DNA from: Eubacteriales bacterium
Lineage (GTDB): Bacteria > Bacillota > Clostridia > Oscillospirales > Oscillospiraceae
Direction: 5' to 3'
Length of the DNA: 55,108 bases
Assembly: GCA_030539285.1 (NCBI GenBank)
Contig: JAUNSH010000013.1
Coordinates: 1-55,108 of the forward strand
Position numbers and translations under genes: made by a program. Shown here in pieces: positions 16,651 through 27,589 of the stretch (position 1 is the first letter of the stretch; each line of letters opens with the position of its first letter). The notes below the pieces were generated by a model. The model did no database searches. It saw only the letters and a list, made by a program, of their open reading frames with translations, and was not told the origin of the DNA.

Positions 16651-16691
16651 AATCCCGTTTCCGACTGAAAATTCGGAAGCGGGATTTTATA
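16651..16691. terminator. second tandem hairpin before spoIIA
   Basis: Stem AATCCCG-TTCCGA / TCGGAA-CGGGATT with an 8-base loop, followed by TTTAT. It lies between valS and spoIIAA and may be a back-up terminator. No clear sigma-H promoter was found between it and spoIIAA. Confidence 0.6.
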
Positions 16692-16723
16692 CTAAGTAAG
16701 ATAAAAAATAAGGAGGTATTCTC

Positions 16724-17041
16724 ATGCACTTTACAAGCTTTTTGGAGGAAGGGCGGCTGACCGTCGCCCTGACCGGGGAAATAGACCACCACTGCGCAAA
16801 GGCATATATTCAGGCAATCGCGGCAAAAATCGAAGCCTATATGCCCAGCGTCTGCGTGCTGGATTTTCAGGAGGTTTCTTTTGTGGATTCCTCTGGGATC
16901 GCTGTGGTCATCAATGCCTTGCGGAGCATGACGCAGATCGAGGGCCAGCTGCTGCTGACCGGCATCGCGCCCCAGCCCATGCGGGTATTCCGGGCATCGG
17001 GAATTGACAAGCTGGTTGAGATCAGGGAGGCGGTATCATGA
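16724..17041 (+). CDS. spoIIAA: anti-sigma F factor antagonist SpoIIAA
   Basis: SpoIIAA is the STAS-domain protein that, when dephosphorylated by SpoIIE in the forespore, captures SpoIIAB and frees sigma-F. The 105-residue protein shows the STAS core LTVALTGEIDHHCA and the phospho-acceptor loop FVDSSGIAVV near residues 53-62, with the target serine intact. ATG 16724 follows AGGAGGTATTCTC. It is the first of three genes with four-base overlaps (spoIIAA-spoIIAB-sigF), the standard order. In other endospore formers the operon is driven by sigma-H and Spo0A, but no confident sites were seen here. Confidence 0.96.
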   Translation: MHFTSFLEEGRLTVALTGEIDHHCAKAYIQAIAAKIEAYMPSVCVLDFQEVSFVDSSGIAVVINALRSMTQIEGQLLLTGIAPQPMRVFRASGIDKLVEIREAVS

Positions 17042-17469
17042 AATTTGACAACTATATGATTCTGGATTTTCCAAGTAAGTCCAGCAACGAAGCCTTTGCA
17101 CGGTCTGCTGTTGCATGCTTCGCGGCGCAGATGGATCCCACCCTGGAGGAACTGGGGGACATCCGCACGGCAGTATCGGAAGCTGTCACCAATTGCATCG
17201 TCCACGCCTACCCGGAAAAGCTGGGTAATATTACCCTGCGATGCCGGATCCTCAAGGACAATGTGCTGGATATTGTGGTAAAGGACCGCGGCGTTGGAAT
17301 TCCTGACGTGGAGCAGGCCAGAAAGCCTTCTTTTACTACCGGCGGTAATGAGCGCAGCGGCATGGGCTTTACCATTATGGAGAGCTTTATGACCAATCTG
17401 GAGATTTCCTCCAAGCCGGGAAAGGGGACCACAGTACATATGCGCCGAAAGCTTCAGCGACGCCAATGA
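17038..17469 (+). CDS. spoIIAB: anti-sigma F factor SpoIIAB
   Basis: A GHKL-family serine kinase and anti-sigma factor that holds sigma-F inactive and phosphorylates SpoIIAA. The 143-residue protein contains the N box (DIRTAVSEAVTNCIVHAYPE, near residues 41-60), the G1 box (VVKDRGVGIPDVE) and the G2-type loop (RSGMGFTIMESFM). It overlaps spoIIAA and sigF by four bases each, so the three products are probably made in fixed proportion. Confidence 0.97.
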   Translation: MKFDNYMILDFPSKSSNEAFARSAVACFAAQMDPTLEELGDIRTAVSEAVTNCIVHAYPEKLGNITLRCRILKDNVLDIVVKDRGVGIPDVEQARKPSFTTGGNERSGMGFTIMESFMTNLEISSKPGKGTTVHMRRKLQRRQ

Positions 17470-18170
17470 GTGCATCAGAAGAATTGATCCGCCTGGCCCA
17501 GCTTGGAGATAAGGAAGCTGCGGAAAAACTGATTACAGAAAATTCCGGACTGATTTGGGCAGTGGCAAGGCGTTTCCTGGGCAGAGGTGTGGAGACGGAC
17601 GACCTGTATCAGCTGGGCTGCATGGGATTTCTGAAAGCGGTGGAAGGGTTCGACCTGTCCTTTGGGACGCAGTTTTCCACCTATGCGGTTCCGAAAATTG
17701 CGGGGGAAATCCGTCGTTTTCTGCGTGACGACGGCGCGGTGAAGGTCTCCCGCAGCATTAAGGAACGCGCCGCCGCTATCCGCTCCTGCCGCAATCAGCT
17801 GGCTGCCGCACTGGGAAGGGAACCAACCATTCAGGAAATATCCAGACAGACCGGCTTTTCCCCGGAAGACATCGCTTTGGCGGAAACTGCCACCGCGTCT
17901 ACAGAATCCATCCAACAGGAAAACGGGGAAGAGGGCTTTTCTCTCGAGGATGTTCTGACCGATACGGAATCGGAAGACCAGATGCTGGAAAAAATCGCCC
18001 TGCGGCAGGCCATAACCAAATTGCCCCAGCGGGAACGCTCTGTGGTGGAATTGCGTTATTTCCATTGCCTGACCCAGCAGAGAGTTGCCAGAATTCTGAA
18101 TGTCAGTCAGGTTCAGGTGTCCCGCATTGAAAAACGGGCAATTGCCTTGCTTCACGAAATGCTGAGCTAA
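17466..18170 (+). CDS. sigF: RNA polymerase sporulation sigma factor SigF
   Basis: Sigma-F is the first forespore-specific sigma factor. The 234-residue sigma-70 family protein has region 2 (GRGVETDDLYQLGCMGFLKA, then FSTYAVPKIAGEIRRFLRDD), region 3 (VKVSRSIKER to SPEDIALAE) and region 4 with a C-terminal helix-turn-helix (QQRVARILNVSQVQVSRIEK). Operon position after spoIIAA and spoIIAB separates it from sigma-G. No proteolytic pro-sequence is present, as expected for sigma-F. Confidence 0.97.
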   Translation: MSASEELIRLAQLGDKEAAEKLITENSGLIWAVARRFLGRGVETDDLYQLGCMGFLKAVEGFDLSFGTQFSTYAVPKIAGEIRRFLRDDGAVKVSRSIKERAAAIRSCRNQLAAALGREPTIQEISRQTGFSPEDIALAETATASTESIQQENGEEGFSLEDVLTDTESEDQMLEKIALRQAITKLPQRERSVVELRYFHCLTQQRVARILNVSQVQVSRIEKRAIALLHEMLS

Positions 18171-18179
18171 AACAAACAC

Positions 18180-18208
18180 TTTACCTTTTTGAAAAAATGC
18201 GCTAAAAT
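18180..18208 (+). promoter_or_regulatory. sigma-A promoter of pcrA
   Basis: TTTACC (18180-18185), 17 bases and TAAAAT (18203-18208). An inverted repeat AGTCGCA / TGCGACT (18209-18215 and 18233-18239) runs from the expected start site to the base before the pcrA ATG. Confidence 0.65.
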
Positions 18209-18239
18209 AGTCGCATCTTAACTTTGGATTGGTGCGACT

Positions 18240-20633
18240 ATGAACGAACAATTGGATGAACGATTTTTGGCGGCCCGCCGGCGCTATATTGAGAGTCAGT
18301 TTTCTCAGCTGAATGATATGCAGCGGCAGGCAGTCATGACGACGGAAGGACCTCTTTTGCTGCTGGCAGGTGCGGGCAGCGGTAAGACGACAGTCCTTAT
18401 TAACCGTATCGCGAATTTGATGCGGTTCGGACGGGGCAGCGACAGCAATGAGATCCCAGACTATATTGCTGAGGAAGATGTTTCCTTTCTCGAGTCCATC
18501 AAGCCGGACAGCGATTATGACCATTGGCGCGCTGAACGCATTTGCGCCGTGGAACCGGCGGTCCCGTGGAGCATTCTGGCCATTACCTTCACCAACAAGG
18601 CGGCAAATGAGATTCGGGACCGGCTCTCCAATCTGCTTGGCCCGGAAGCACAGGATATCTGGGCCATGACCTTCCATTCCGCCTGCTGCCGTATCCTTCG
18701 GCGGGACATCGAGAAGATGGGCTATACCCGCAGCTTTACGATTTACGATACATCGGATTCTGAGCGGATCATGAAGGATATCATCAAGGACGTGGGGCTG
18801 GATGACAAGACTTTCCCCGCAAAGTACGTACTTGGAGCTATCAGCCGGGAAAAGGACAAGATGGTCTCCGCTGAAGAAATGCTGGAACGCGCGGAGGTCA
18901 GCGGGGATCTGCGGGCTTTGCACATCGCACGGTGCTACGTAAAGTATCAGACCCGTCTGAAGGATAACAATGCTCTGGATTTTGACGACATTATCTATGT
19001 AACAGTGAAGCTTCTTCAGGAACACGAGGAAGTGAAACAGTATTACCAGCGGAAATTCCGCTATGTGCTCGTGGATGAGTATCAGGATACCAACCATATG
19101 CAGTATCTGTTGACCTCTCTTCTGGCAGGTGGATATGAAAATGTCTGCGTGGTCGGCGATGATGATCAAAGCATCTACCGCTTCCGGGGCGCGACTATTG
19201 AGAATATTCTGAATTTCGAAAAGCAGTATCATGGCTGCCGTACCATTCGGCTGGAACAGAACTATCGCTCCACCCAGTCGATTCTGGACGCGGCAAACGC
19301 GGTGATTTCCCACAATCTGGGGAGGAAGGGCAAGCGCCTTTGGACCTCCAATGGACGGGGAGATCCCATTACCCTGTATGAGGCCAGCGACGAAGGTGTG
19401 GAAGGTAATTTTGTCGCAAGCCGGATTATTGCTGGTTCGCAGGGAAAAAATTTTAAGGATTACGCCATTCTTTACCGGACAAATGCCCAATCCAATGCCC
19501 TTGAATTTGCGCTGAAACGGAACGGCATTCCCTATCGGGTCATCGGCGGTATGCGCTTTTTTGACCGCGCGGAAGTCAAGGACATGCTCTCCTATCTGTG
19601 TGTGATCAACAACCGTGCCGACGATCTGCGCCTGCGGCGGATCATCAACAATCCACCTCGTGGACTTGGCGCAAAAACCATTGAGACGGCTCAGCGACTG
19701 GCTGACGCAGAGCGGAAACCGCTGTACAGCGTGGTATCCGACCCCTATTCTTACGCGCCGCTGGAAAAGCCGGCCATGAAGCTGCTGCAATTCTCCGCAC
19801 TGATCGAAGAATTGGCGCAGCTTCTGGAGGACGGCATGAGCCTGCCGGATTTCTACGAAGAACTGCTGATCCGTTCCGGATATGTGGATATGCTGAGCGC
19901 CAAGGATACGGAGGAGAATAAAACCCGGCTTGAAAACGTGCGAGAGCTGAAATCCAGTATTCTGTCCTATATGGAAAATACGGATATGCCAACACTGGCA
20001 GGATTCCTTGAGGAAATCGCCCTGTACACCGATCTGGAGCAGTACAACGACAGCGACGATGCCGTTGTCATGATGACCATGCACTCGGCAAAAGGTCTGG
20101 AATTCCCCAATGTGTTCCTTGTAGGCTTTGAAGACGGGCTATTTCCCGGAATGCGCGCCATCGGCGACGCCGAGGAAATGGAGGAGGAACGGCGGCTGTG
20201 TTATGTGGCGATCACACGGGCAAAGCAGTCGCTGACCATCAGCTATGCCCGGCAGAGAATGCTGTACGGCCGCACTTCGGCGTCGCTGCCTTCCCGTTTC
20301 CTGAAGGAAATTCCGGAGGAATGCCTGATTCGCAAAGGCGGTTACCGCCGCGCGGCCCCGGAATATGGCGGCTACGGAGATTCCCAGAGCCGTCCGGTGC
20401 CCGCACGCAGGACCCAGCCCAGGTTTACGGGAAGTTCTGTCGCCGCTTCTGTAAGCACGCCTATGCTGGAACTGAATCCGGGCGATATGATCCAGCACGC
20501 CGCATTTGGGCGGGGCATGGTGCTGTCCGTCATGAAAATGGGCGGGGACGCTCTGCTGGAAATTGCCTTTGACGATATCGGAACTAAAAAACTCATGGCG
20601 AAAACTGCCACTGTCCACATGAAAAAACTGTAA
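18240..20633 (+). CDS. pcrA: ATP-dependent DNA helicase PcrA/UvrD
   Basis: Superfamily 1A 3'-5' helicase used in repair, in plasmid replication and for removing RecA or RNA polymerase from DNA. The 797-residue protein shows motif I LLAGAGSGKTT near residue 42, motif Ia AITFTNKAANEI, motif II VLVDEYQDTNH near 278, motif III VVGDDDQSIYRFRGA, motif IV LEQNYRS, motif V MTMHSAKGLEFPNVFLVGFE and motif VI YVAITRAK, then a linker and a C-terminal Tudor-like segment. An extra segment of about 50 residues sits between motifs I and Ia. ATG 18240 has no clear ribosome site; the inverted repeat described above abuts it. Confidence 0.95.
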   Translation: MNEQLDERFLAARRRYIESQFSQLNDMQRQAVMTTEGPLLLLAGAGSGKTTVLINRIANLMRFGRGSDSNEIPDYIAEEDVSFLESIKPDSDYDHWRAERICAVEPAVPWSILAITFTNKAANEIRDRLSNLLGPEAQDIWAMTFHSACCRILRRDIEKMGYTRSFTIYDTSDSERIMKDIIKDVGLDDKTFPAKYVLGAISREKDKMVSAEEMLERAEVSGDLRALHIARCYVKYQTRLKDNNALDFDDIIYVTVKLLQEHEEVKQYYQRKFRYVLVDEYQDTNHMQYLLTSLLAGGYENVCVVGDDDQSIYRFRGATIENILNFEKQYHGCRTIRLEQNYRSTQSILDAANAVISHNLGRKGKRLWTSNGRGDPITLYEASDEGVEGNFVASRIIAGSQGKNFKDYAILYRTNAQSNALEFALKRNGIPYRVIGGMRFFDRAEVKDMLSYLCVINNRADDLRLRRIINNPPRGLGAKTIETAQRLADAERKPLYSVVSDPYSYAPLEKPAMKLLQFSALIEELAQLLEDGMSLPDFYEELLIRSGYVDMLSAKDTEENKTRLENVRELKSSILSYMENTDMPTLAGFLEEIALYTDLEQYNDSDDAVVMMTMHSAKGLEFPNVFLVGFEDGLFPGMRAIGDAEEMEEERRLCYVAITRAKQSLTISYARQRMLYGRTSASLPSRFLKEIPEECLIRKGGYRRAAPEYGGYGDSQSRPVPARRTQPRFTGSSVAASVSTPMLELNPGDMIQHAAFGRGMVLSVMKMGGDALLEIAFDDIGTKKLMAKTATVHMKKL

Positions 20634-20670
20634 TTTTCTAAAAAGCCTGCGCATAACCTGTTCCGGGGGG

Positions 20671-23275
<2,605 letters not shown>

Positions 23276-23277
23276 AC

Positions 23278-23313
23278 AGATGGAGGTCAGCTCGAATGAG
23301 CTGGCCTCCATCT
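23278..23313. terminator. hairpin between ligA and a convergent small gene
   Basis: Stem AGATGGAGG-CAGCTC / GAGCTG-CCTCCATCT with a 4-6 base loop. The T tract is short (TCTTTAC), but position between convergent genes supports a terminator. Confidence 0.65.
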
Positions 23314-23523
23314 TTACAGGGTAAAGTCTTCCTTGTCATATTTTGAGAAATCCAATGCTTTTGTCTTTTTCGGAACCCGCTTGCAGGGATCATAGCGGAA
23401 ACGCCAGCATTTTTCCTCCGGCTTACGGAGCCCTTTCCGGGAGCATAGGATCTGCCCATCCTCAAGCGCTGTACCGTTTTCGCAGTAGATACAGAGCCGT
23501 TCCATCTTTTTTCGAAACAGCAT
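23314..23523 (-). CDS. small cysteine-rich protein of unknown function
   Basis: A 69-residue frame with an excellent start (GGAGGGCAAATT before ATG 23523) and a terminator right after the stop. It is basic and has four cysteines, two as CIYC near residues 11-14 and two as single Cys near 27 and 39, which could bind a metal ion. I do not recognise a named family. It is 30 bases upstream-adjacent to the end of ylbJ on the same strand, so it may be co-transcribed as the last gene after ylbJ. Confidence 0.7.
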   Translation of the reverse strand: MLFRKKMERLCIYCENGTALEDGQILCSRKGLRKPEEKCWRFRYDPCKRVPKKTKALDFSKYDKEDFTL

Positions 23524-23553
23524 AATTTGCCCTCCACATTTCTTTCGTGCCTA

Positions 23554-24525
23554 TTATACACCAGACAGCATCCGATTTCCACTCCTTTTTTTGCTGATTT
23601 GGCACAAAAGCGGCAGCAGGAGCAAAGGAATGGGTAGAACCGTATGATACATAAGGCTGTAACTGAGAACCAGGCTTACCAAAATTTGTATCAGCTTCCC
23701 TAAAAAGCAGCAGTGCAATGACAAGCCCTGCGTAACAGAGATGGTCTGCGCAGTGACGCACAGTCCTCCTGCCGCAAGCATTCCGCTGCACAGGATAAAT
23801 CGGGTCGGTATGTCGGATATGCGGATCAATTCACAGCAGCCATTGGACAGTTCCAGAATACCGACGAGCGCGACGCGGACGCTCTGGGGCAGGATCCAGA
23901 GAAACCACCTGTCCAGAAAGGCAATCAAGACCCGGAACAGGATGATCCAGCCGCAGACAGTCCCCATTGTAAAAACAGCGCCAGACATAAGGCTGCCCTT
24001 TGTTTTTACCGGCTGTGTGTCAAAGTTCGCGGCAGTATTCCCGCCACGCACACAGCGCGCGGCAAGCCATGCGCCCGAAAGGTGAATTCCCCACAGCGCC
24101 CAAGGCATCCAGGATTTTGGAAACATCTGACCGACTACACCAAACACAAATGCGGGGCCGGCATTATTACAGAAGGCCAATAGTCTTTCTGCCTCTGGCC
24201 TCTGCAGCAGACCGCTCTCGTATGCATGATACACACTCTGGGCGCCGACCGGATATCCGCCCAGAAAGAAGGGAAGGGCCAGCGAGCCTGTTCCCCGGGG
24301 CAGCCCAAACAGGAAAGAGGACACCTTTTCCAAATACGGGAAGGCCGCCGCGCCGCGAAGCAGGGCGGCGGACAGGACAAAAAAAGGAAACAGCGCTGGG
24401 ATCACTGTATTCATGCACAATTCGATTCCATCCGCCGCCCCGGAAAGGGCGGTTTTTCCATCCAGAATCAAAATTAGCATCCCAAACGCTGATAGCGCCC
24501 AGGATAATTGCCTGCGACGATTCAC
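23554..24525 (-). CDS. ylbJ: YlbJ-like sporulation integral membrane protein
   Basis: YlbJ is a mother-cell membrane protein of the nucleoside-transporter-like (Gate) superfamily needed for spore cortex formation. The 323-residue protein is almost all membrane helices with conserved PALFPFFVLSAALL, GGYPVGAQSVYHAYESGLL, LLAFCNNAGPAFVFGVVG and LELSNGCCEL. The start is taken at GTG 24525, with GAGGTG six bases upstream; open sequence beyond it overlaps divergent yqfC and is not supported. It sits beside other sporulation genes (yqfC, yqfD), which it faces across a short control region. Confidence 0.88.
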   Translation of the reverse strand: MNRRRQLSWALSAFGMLILILDGKTALSGAADGIELCMNTVIPALFPFFVLSAALLRGAAAFPYLEKVSSFLFGLPRGTGSLALPFFLGGYPVGAQSVYHAYESGLLQRPEAERLLAFCNNAGPAFVFGVVGQMFPKSWMPWALWGIHLSGAWLAARCVRGGNTAANFDTQPVKTKGSLMSGAVFTMGTVCGWIILFRVLIAFLDRWFLWILPQSVRVALVGILELSNGCCELIRISDIPTRFILCSGMLAAGGLCVTAQTISVTQGLSLHCCFLGKLIQILVSLVLSYSLMYHTVLPIPLLLLPLLCQISKKRSGNRMLSGV

Positions 24526-24601
24526 ATTCCTCACCTCGAAAGAATCTATGCAAACTGCGGTCTCGTCATTCATATCATAGTCAAAAAAGGGGGTGTACGG
24601 T

Positions 24602-24889
24602 ATGGGAAAAGTATACCGAATTATGGAACTGCTGGCAGACCGGACAGAATTGGAAACAGAACCGATGCCGGCACAGCCCATCATTGAAGTTGCTGGTGAC
24701 CAGCGGGTGCTTGTTGAAAACCACAGAGGGGTCAGTGCATACAGTACGGAAAGGATCCTGGTCAATGTTGGATTCGGGACAGTGTGTGTCTGCGGATGCG
24801 GCCTGCGGCTGATCCGCATGACGAAGGAGCAATTGGTCATTCGGGGGAGAATCGATGCTGTCTCCTTACAGAGGAGGAATGGAAAATGA
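24602..24889 (+). CDS. yqfC: sporulation protein YqfC
   Basis: YqfC is a small sigma-E-controlled sporulation protein found next to YqfD in endospore formers. The 95-residue protein shows the family pattern PIIEVAGDQRVLVENHRGVS near residues 26-45 and the C-terminal LRLIRMTKEQLVIRGRIDAV. ATG 24602 has GGGGGTG upstream and is preferred over a GTG at 24593. It overlaps yqfD by four bases. Confidence 0.9.
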   Translation: MGKVYRIMELLADRTELETEPMPAQPIIEVAGDQRVLVENHRGVSAYSTERILVNVGFGTVCVCGCGLRLIRMTKEQLVIRGRIDAVSLQRRNGK

Positions 24890-26082
24890 CATTCTGGCGG
24901 TCTCTAGACGGGGTCATTGAGGTGGAAATGACAGCAGCGGAACCGGAAAACGCGCTGACCGCCATCACATTGGCAGGTATCGAACTGTTCACGGTACGCC
25001 ATGACAAAGATCTTATCTGCACATTTTCGATTCGCCGCCGGGACTATGCAAGATTGGCCGCACTATGCAAAAAGAAGGGGCAGTCGCTGGCCATTGTGAG
25101 AAAGCGGGGGCTGTACTACGCACTGGCAAATCTGCGGCGGCGAAAAATGCTGATTTTGGGCCTGGGGATCCTGATGCTCAGCGCTTTTTTTCTGCCGACA
25201 CGGATCCTGTTTGTGCGGGTGGAGGGAAACGAAAAAATACCGGCAAAGGAAATTATTTCAGCGGCGGAAGAGAGCGGGATTTACTTTGGAGCCTCTCGGA
25301 GACAGGTTCGCAGTGAAAAAGTGAAGAATGCTCTGCTGGATGCGGTTCCACAGCTGCAATGGGCCGGCGTGAATACCAGCGGTTGTACGGCTGTTATCTC
25401 CGTCCGGGAGCGGGCGGTCAGTTACAGCGCACAAAAAACCAGAGAGGTATCCAGCATCGTCGCAGACAGAGACGGATATATCCTATCCTGCGTGGTCACG
25501 CAGGGCAGCGCGCGGATCCAGCCGGGGCAGACTGTCCGAAAAGGACAAACGCTGATTTCCGGGTATACAGAATGCGGCATCAGCATTCAGGCTACACAGG
25601 CAAAAGGGGAGGTCATTGCCCAGACAAGCAGGGAACTGACCGTCCTTTCCCCCGTGAACTGCCTGAAAAGAACCGTCGCCAGTGGCAGCTTGAAGAGGAT
25701 CAGCCTCCTTCTTGGAAAAAAGCGCATCTTTTTTTGGAAAGGTAGTGGAATTTCAGATACAGGATGTGGTAGAATGTATAGACAATATGATCTCACTTTA
25801 CCGGGCGGCTTTCGACTGCCAGTGGCACTGTGTGTAGATACCTATCAGTGCTTCGAATTGGAGGACGGAGAATCGGAATCTTCCACGCTTGGCGCGTTTG
25901 CTCACCAGTATCTGAAATCACAGATGGTTGCAGGGCAGATACAGAGCGGAACGCAAGCAATTCTCCGCAGCGGTGATACCCTCCGCCTGACAGGCAGCTA
26001 TGTCTGTACAGAAGCTATCGGCAAGGTGAAACCAGAACAGATTGGAGAAACAAATGGCAAAACAAACGGAGAGAATCGTTAA
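24886..26082 (+). CDS. yqfD: sporulation protein YqfD
   Basis: The 398-residue protein has an N-terminal cytosolic part (about 1-90), one membrane helix near 92-110 (KMLILGLGILMLSAFFLPTR) and a large external part with a POTRA-like segment (ILFVRVEGNEKIPAKEIISA) and beta-rich domain. This is the YqfD architecture. ATG 24886 follows GAGGAGGAATGGAAA. It is predicted to act in the mother cell during spore maturation; the exact function is not established. The 3' end overlaps phoH by 29 bases. Confidence 0.92.
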   Translation: MTFWRSLDGVIEVEMTAAEPENALTAITLAGIELFTVRHDKDLICTFSIRRRDYARLAALCKKKGQSLAIVRKRGLYYALANLRRRKMLILGLGILMLSAFFLPTRILFVRVEGNEKIPAKEIISAAEESGIYFGASRRQVRSEKVKNALLDAVPQLQWAGVNTSGCTAVISVRERAVSYSAQKTREVSSIVADRDGYILSCVVTQGSARIQPGQTVRKGQTLISGYTECGISIQATQAKGEVIAQTSRELTVLSPVNCLKRTVASGSLKRISLLLGKKRIFFWKGSGISDTGCGRMYRQYDLTLPGGFRLPVALCVDTYQCFELEDGESESSTLGAFAHQYLKSQMVAGQIQSGTQAILRSGDTLRLTGSYVCTEAIGKVKPEQIGETNGKTNGENR

Positions 26083-27067
26083 CGCAGATCGTGTGGATGA
26101 TCTGATCGCGGTATTTGGATCCTTTGACGAGAATATTAAACGTATTGAGCAAGCTCTGAATGTTCAGGTAGTGAACAGGGGAACGGACTTGCGGGTTTCC
26201 GGTGATGAGGAAATGGTCGACAAGGCTGTGCGCACCATCGAAGGGTTGCTGACACTGGCATCCAAGGGAGAAATCATTGACGAGCAGCGTGTCAGATATT
26301 TGATCACGCTGGTCAATGAGGGCAATGACCAGCAGGTGGCGCAGATGACGAAAGACGTGGTCTGCATCACCGCCAAGGGAAAGCCTATCAAGGCCAAAAC
26401 CGTGGGCCAGCAGCGCTATATGCGGGCCATCCAGTCCAATACCGTCACCATCGGCGTTGGCCCCGCCGGTACAGGCAAGACTTATCTGGCAGTGGCGGCT
26501 GCAGTTGCGGCGTTTCGTGAGCGAACGGTAAACCGTATCATTCTGACCCGTCCCGCTGTGGAGGCAGGGGAACGACTAGGCTTCCTGCCGGGAGATCTCC
26601 AGAACAAGGTCGATCCCTACCTTCGCCCCCTCTATGACGCTCTGTATGATATGCTGGGCGCGGAGACCTTCCAGAAATATCAGGAGCGCGGCTCCATTGA
26701 GGTGGCGCCCCTTGCCTATATGCGGGGCCGGACGTTGGACGACAGCTTTATTATTCTGGATGAAGCCCAGAACACCACCCGGGAGCAGATGAAAATGTTC
26801 CTGACCCGTCTGGGCTTTGGCTCGAAAATTGTCATTACCGGCGACGTGACCCAGATCGACCTGCCGGAAGATAAGGTATCCGGCCTGAAGGATGCTATCC
26901 GTGTTCTGGATGGTGTGAAGGACATTGCCATCTGCCGCCTGACTGCGGCGGATGTGGTGCGTCACGCGCTGGTACAGGAGATCATCAACGCCTACGAGAA
27001 AGCAAACAGTAAGCCCACCGCAAAGAAGCCCCAGCAGTTCAGCGGGCGGTATAAGAGGAAGAATTGA
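26054..27067 (+). CDS. phoH: PhoH family ATPase
   Basis: PhoH-like proteins are cytosolic nucleotide-binding proteins tied to RNA metabolism. The 337-residue protein has an N-terminal KH-like segment (about 10-75), Walker A GVGPAGTGKTYLA near 135-147, ILTRPAVEAGERLGFLPGDL, Walker B FIILDEAQNTT, and ITGDVTQIDLP. ATG 26054 follows GGAGAAACAA; it starts inside yqfD, so sporulation and housekeeping reading may share a transcript. ybeY follows after one base, the common phoH-ybeY pair of 16S rRNA maturation. Confidence 0.95.
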   Translation: MAKQTERIVNADRVDDLIAVFGSFDENIKRIEQALNVQVVNRGTDLRVSGDEEMVDKAVRTIEGLLTLASKGEIIDEQRVRYLITLVNEGNDQQVAQMTKDVVCITAKGKPIKAKTVGQQRYMRAIQSNTVTIGVGPAGTGKTYLAVAAAVAAFRERTVNRIILTRPAVEAGERLGFLPGDLQNKVDPYLRPLYDALYDMLGAETFQKYQERGSIEVAPLAYMRGRTLDDSFIILDEAQNTTREQMKMFLTRLGFGSKIVITGDVTQIDLPEDKVSGLKDAIRVLDGVKDIAICRLTAADVVRHALVQEIINAYEKANSKPTAKKPQQFSGRYKRKN

Positions 27068-27068
27068 C

Positions 27069-27569
27069 ATGACACATAAGATCAATCTGGTATTTGAACA
27101 GCTCAGTCTGCAGAAGTTTACCATCAGCAGCATTATCCGCAAGTGCATTCAGGAGACCCTTCGCGCGGAAGGGGTCAGCGTGAAGTGCGAAATTAATGTG
27201 CTCGTTACGGATGACAAAGGGATTCAGACTATCAACCGGGAAAGCCGGCAGATCGACCGTCCGACGGATGTGTTGAGTTTTCCTATGTTTCAGTTGGAAG
27301 CGGGCAATCCACCCAAGGATTGGTCGGAATATGAGGACCCGGAAACCGGCCTGGTTCCCCTTGGGGATATGTGTATCAGCCTGGAACGTGCCATGGCCCA
27401 GGCTCAGGAATTTGGGCACTCCCTTCGCCGTGAGGTCGGCTATCTGACCATCCACTCCATGCTGCATCTGCTGGGCTATGACCACATGGACGAGGGAGAA
27501 CAAAAGCGCCAGATGCGTGCCCGGGAAGAAGCGATTGCCGCAGGGATCCACGGCATGAGCAGAGATTGA
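27069..27569 (+). CDS. ybeY: endoribonuclease YbeY
   Basis: YbeY is a zinc-dependent RNase for 16S rRNA 3'-end maturation and ribosome quality control. The 166-residue protein has the three-histidine zinc site HSMLHLLGYDH near residues 137-147 and the upstream DRPTDVLSFPMF. ATG 27069 comes one base after the phoH stop. The usual glycine of HGxLHLLGYDH is serine here, outside the metal ligands. Era follows, as in many Firmicutes. Confidence 0.95.
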   Translation: MTHKINLVFEQLSLQKFTISSIIRKCIQETLRAEGVSVKCEINVLVTDDKGIQTINRESRQIDRPTDVLSFPMFQLEAGNPPKDWSEYEDPETGLVPLGDMCISLERAMAQAQEFGHSLRREVGYLTIHSMLHLLGYDHMDEGEQKRQMRAREEAIAAGIHGMSRD

Positions 27570-27589
27570 TTTTTACACAGGAGAAGAAT

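Noticed and set aside
17475-20084. Open frame of 869 codons antisense to sigF and pcrA
   Set aside because: It spans two unrelated, certain genes on the opposite strand and shows no family motif.
20644-20659. Sigma-E-like promoter before yunB (GTAATTTT, 14 bases, CATAACCT)
   Set aside because: Matches are partial and the start site would fall almost on the ribosome-binding region, so chance is a fair explanation.
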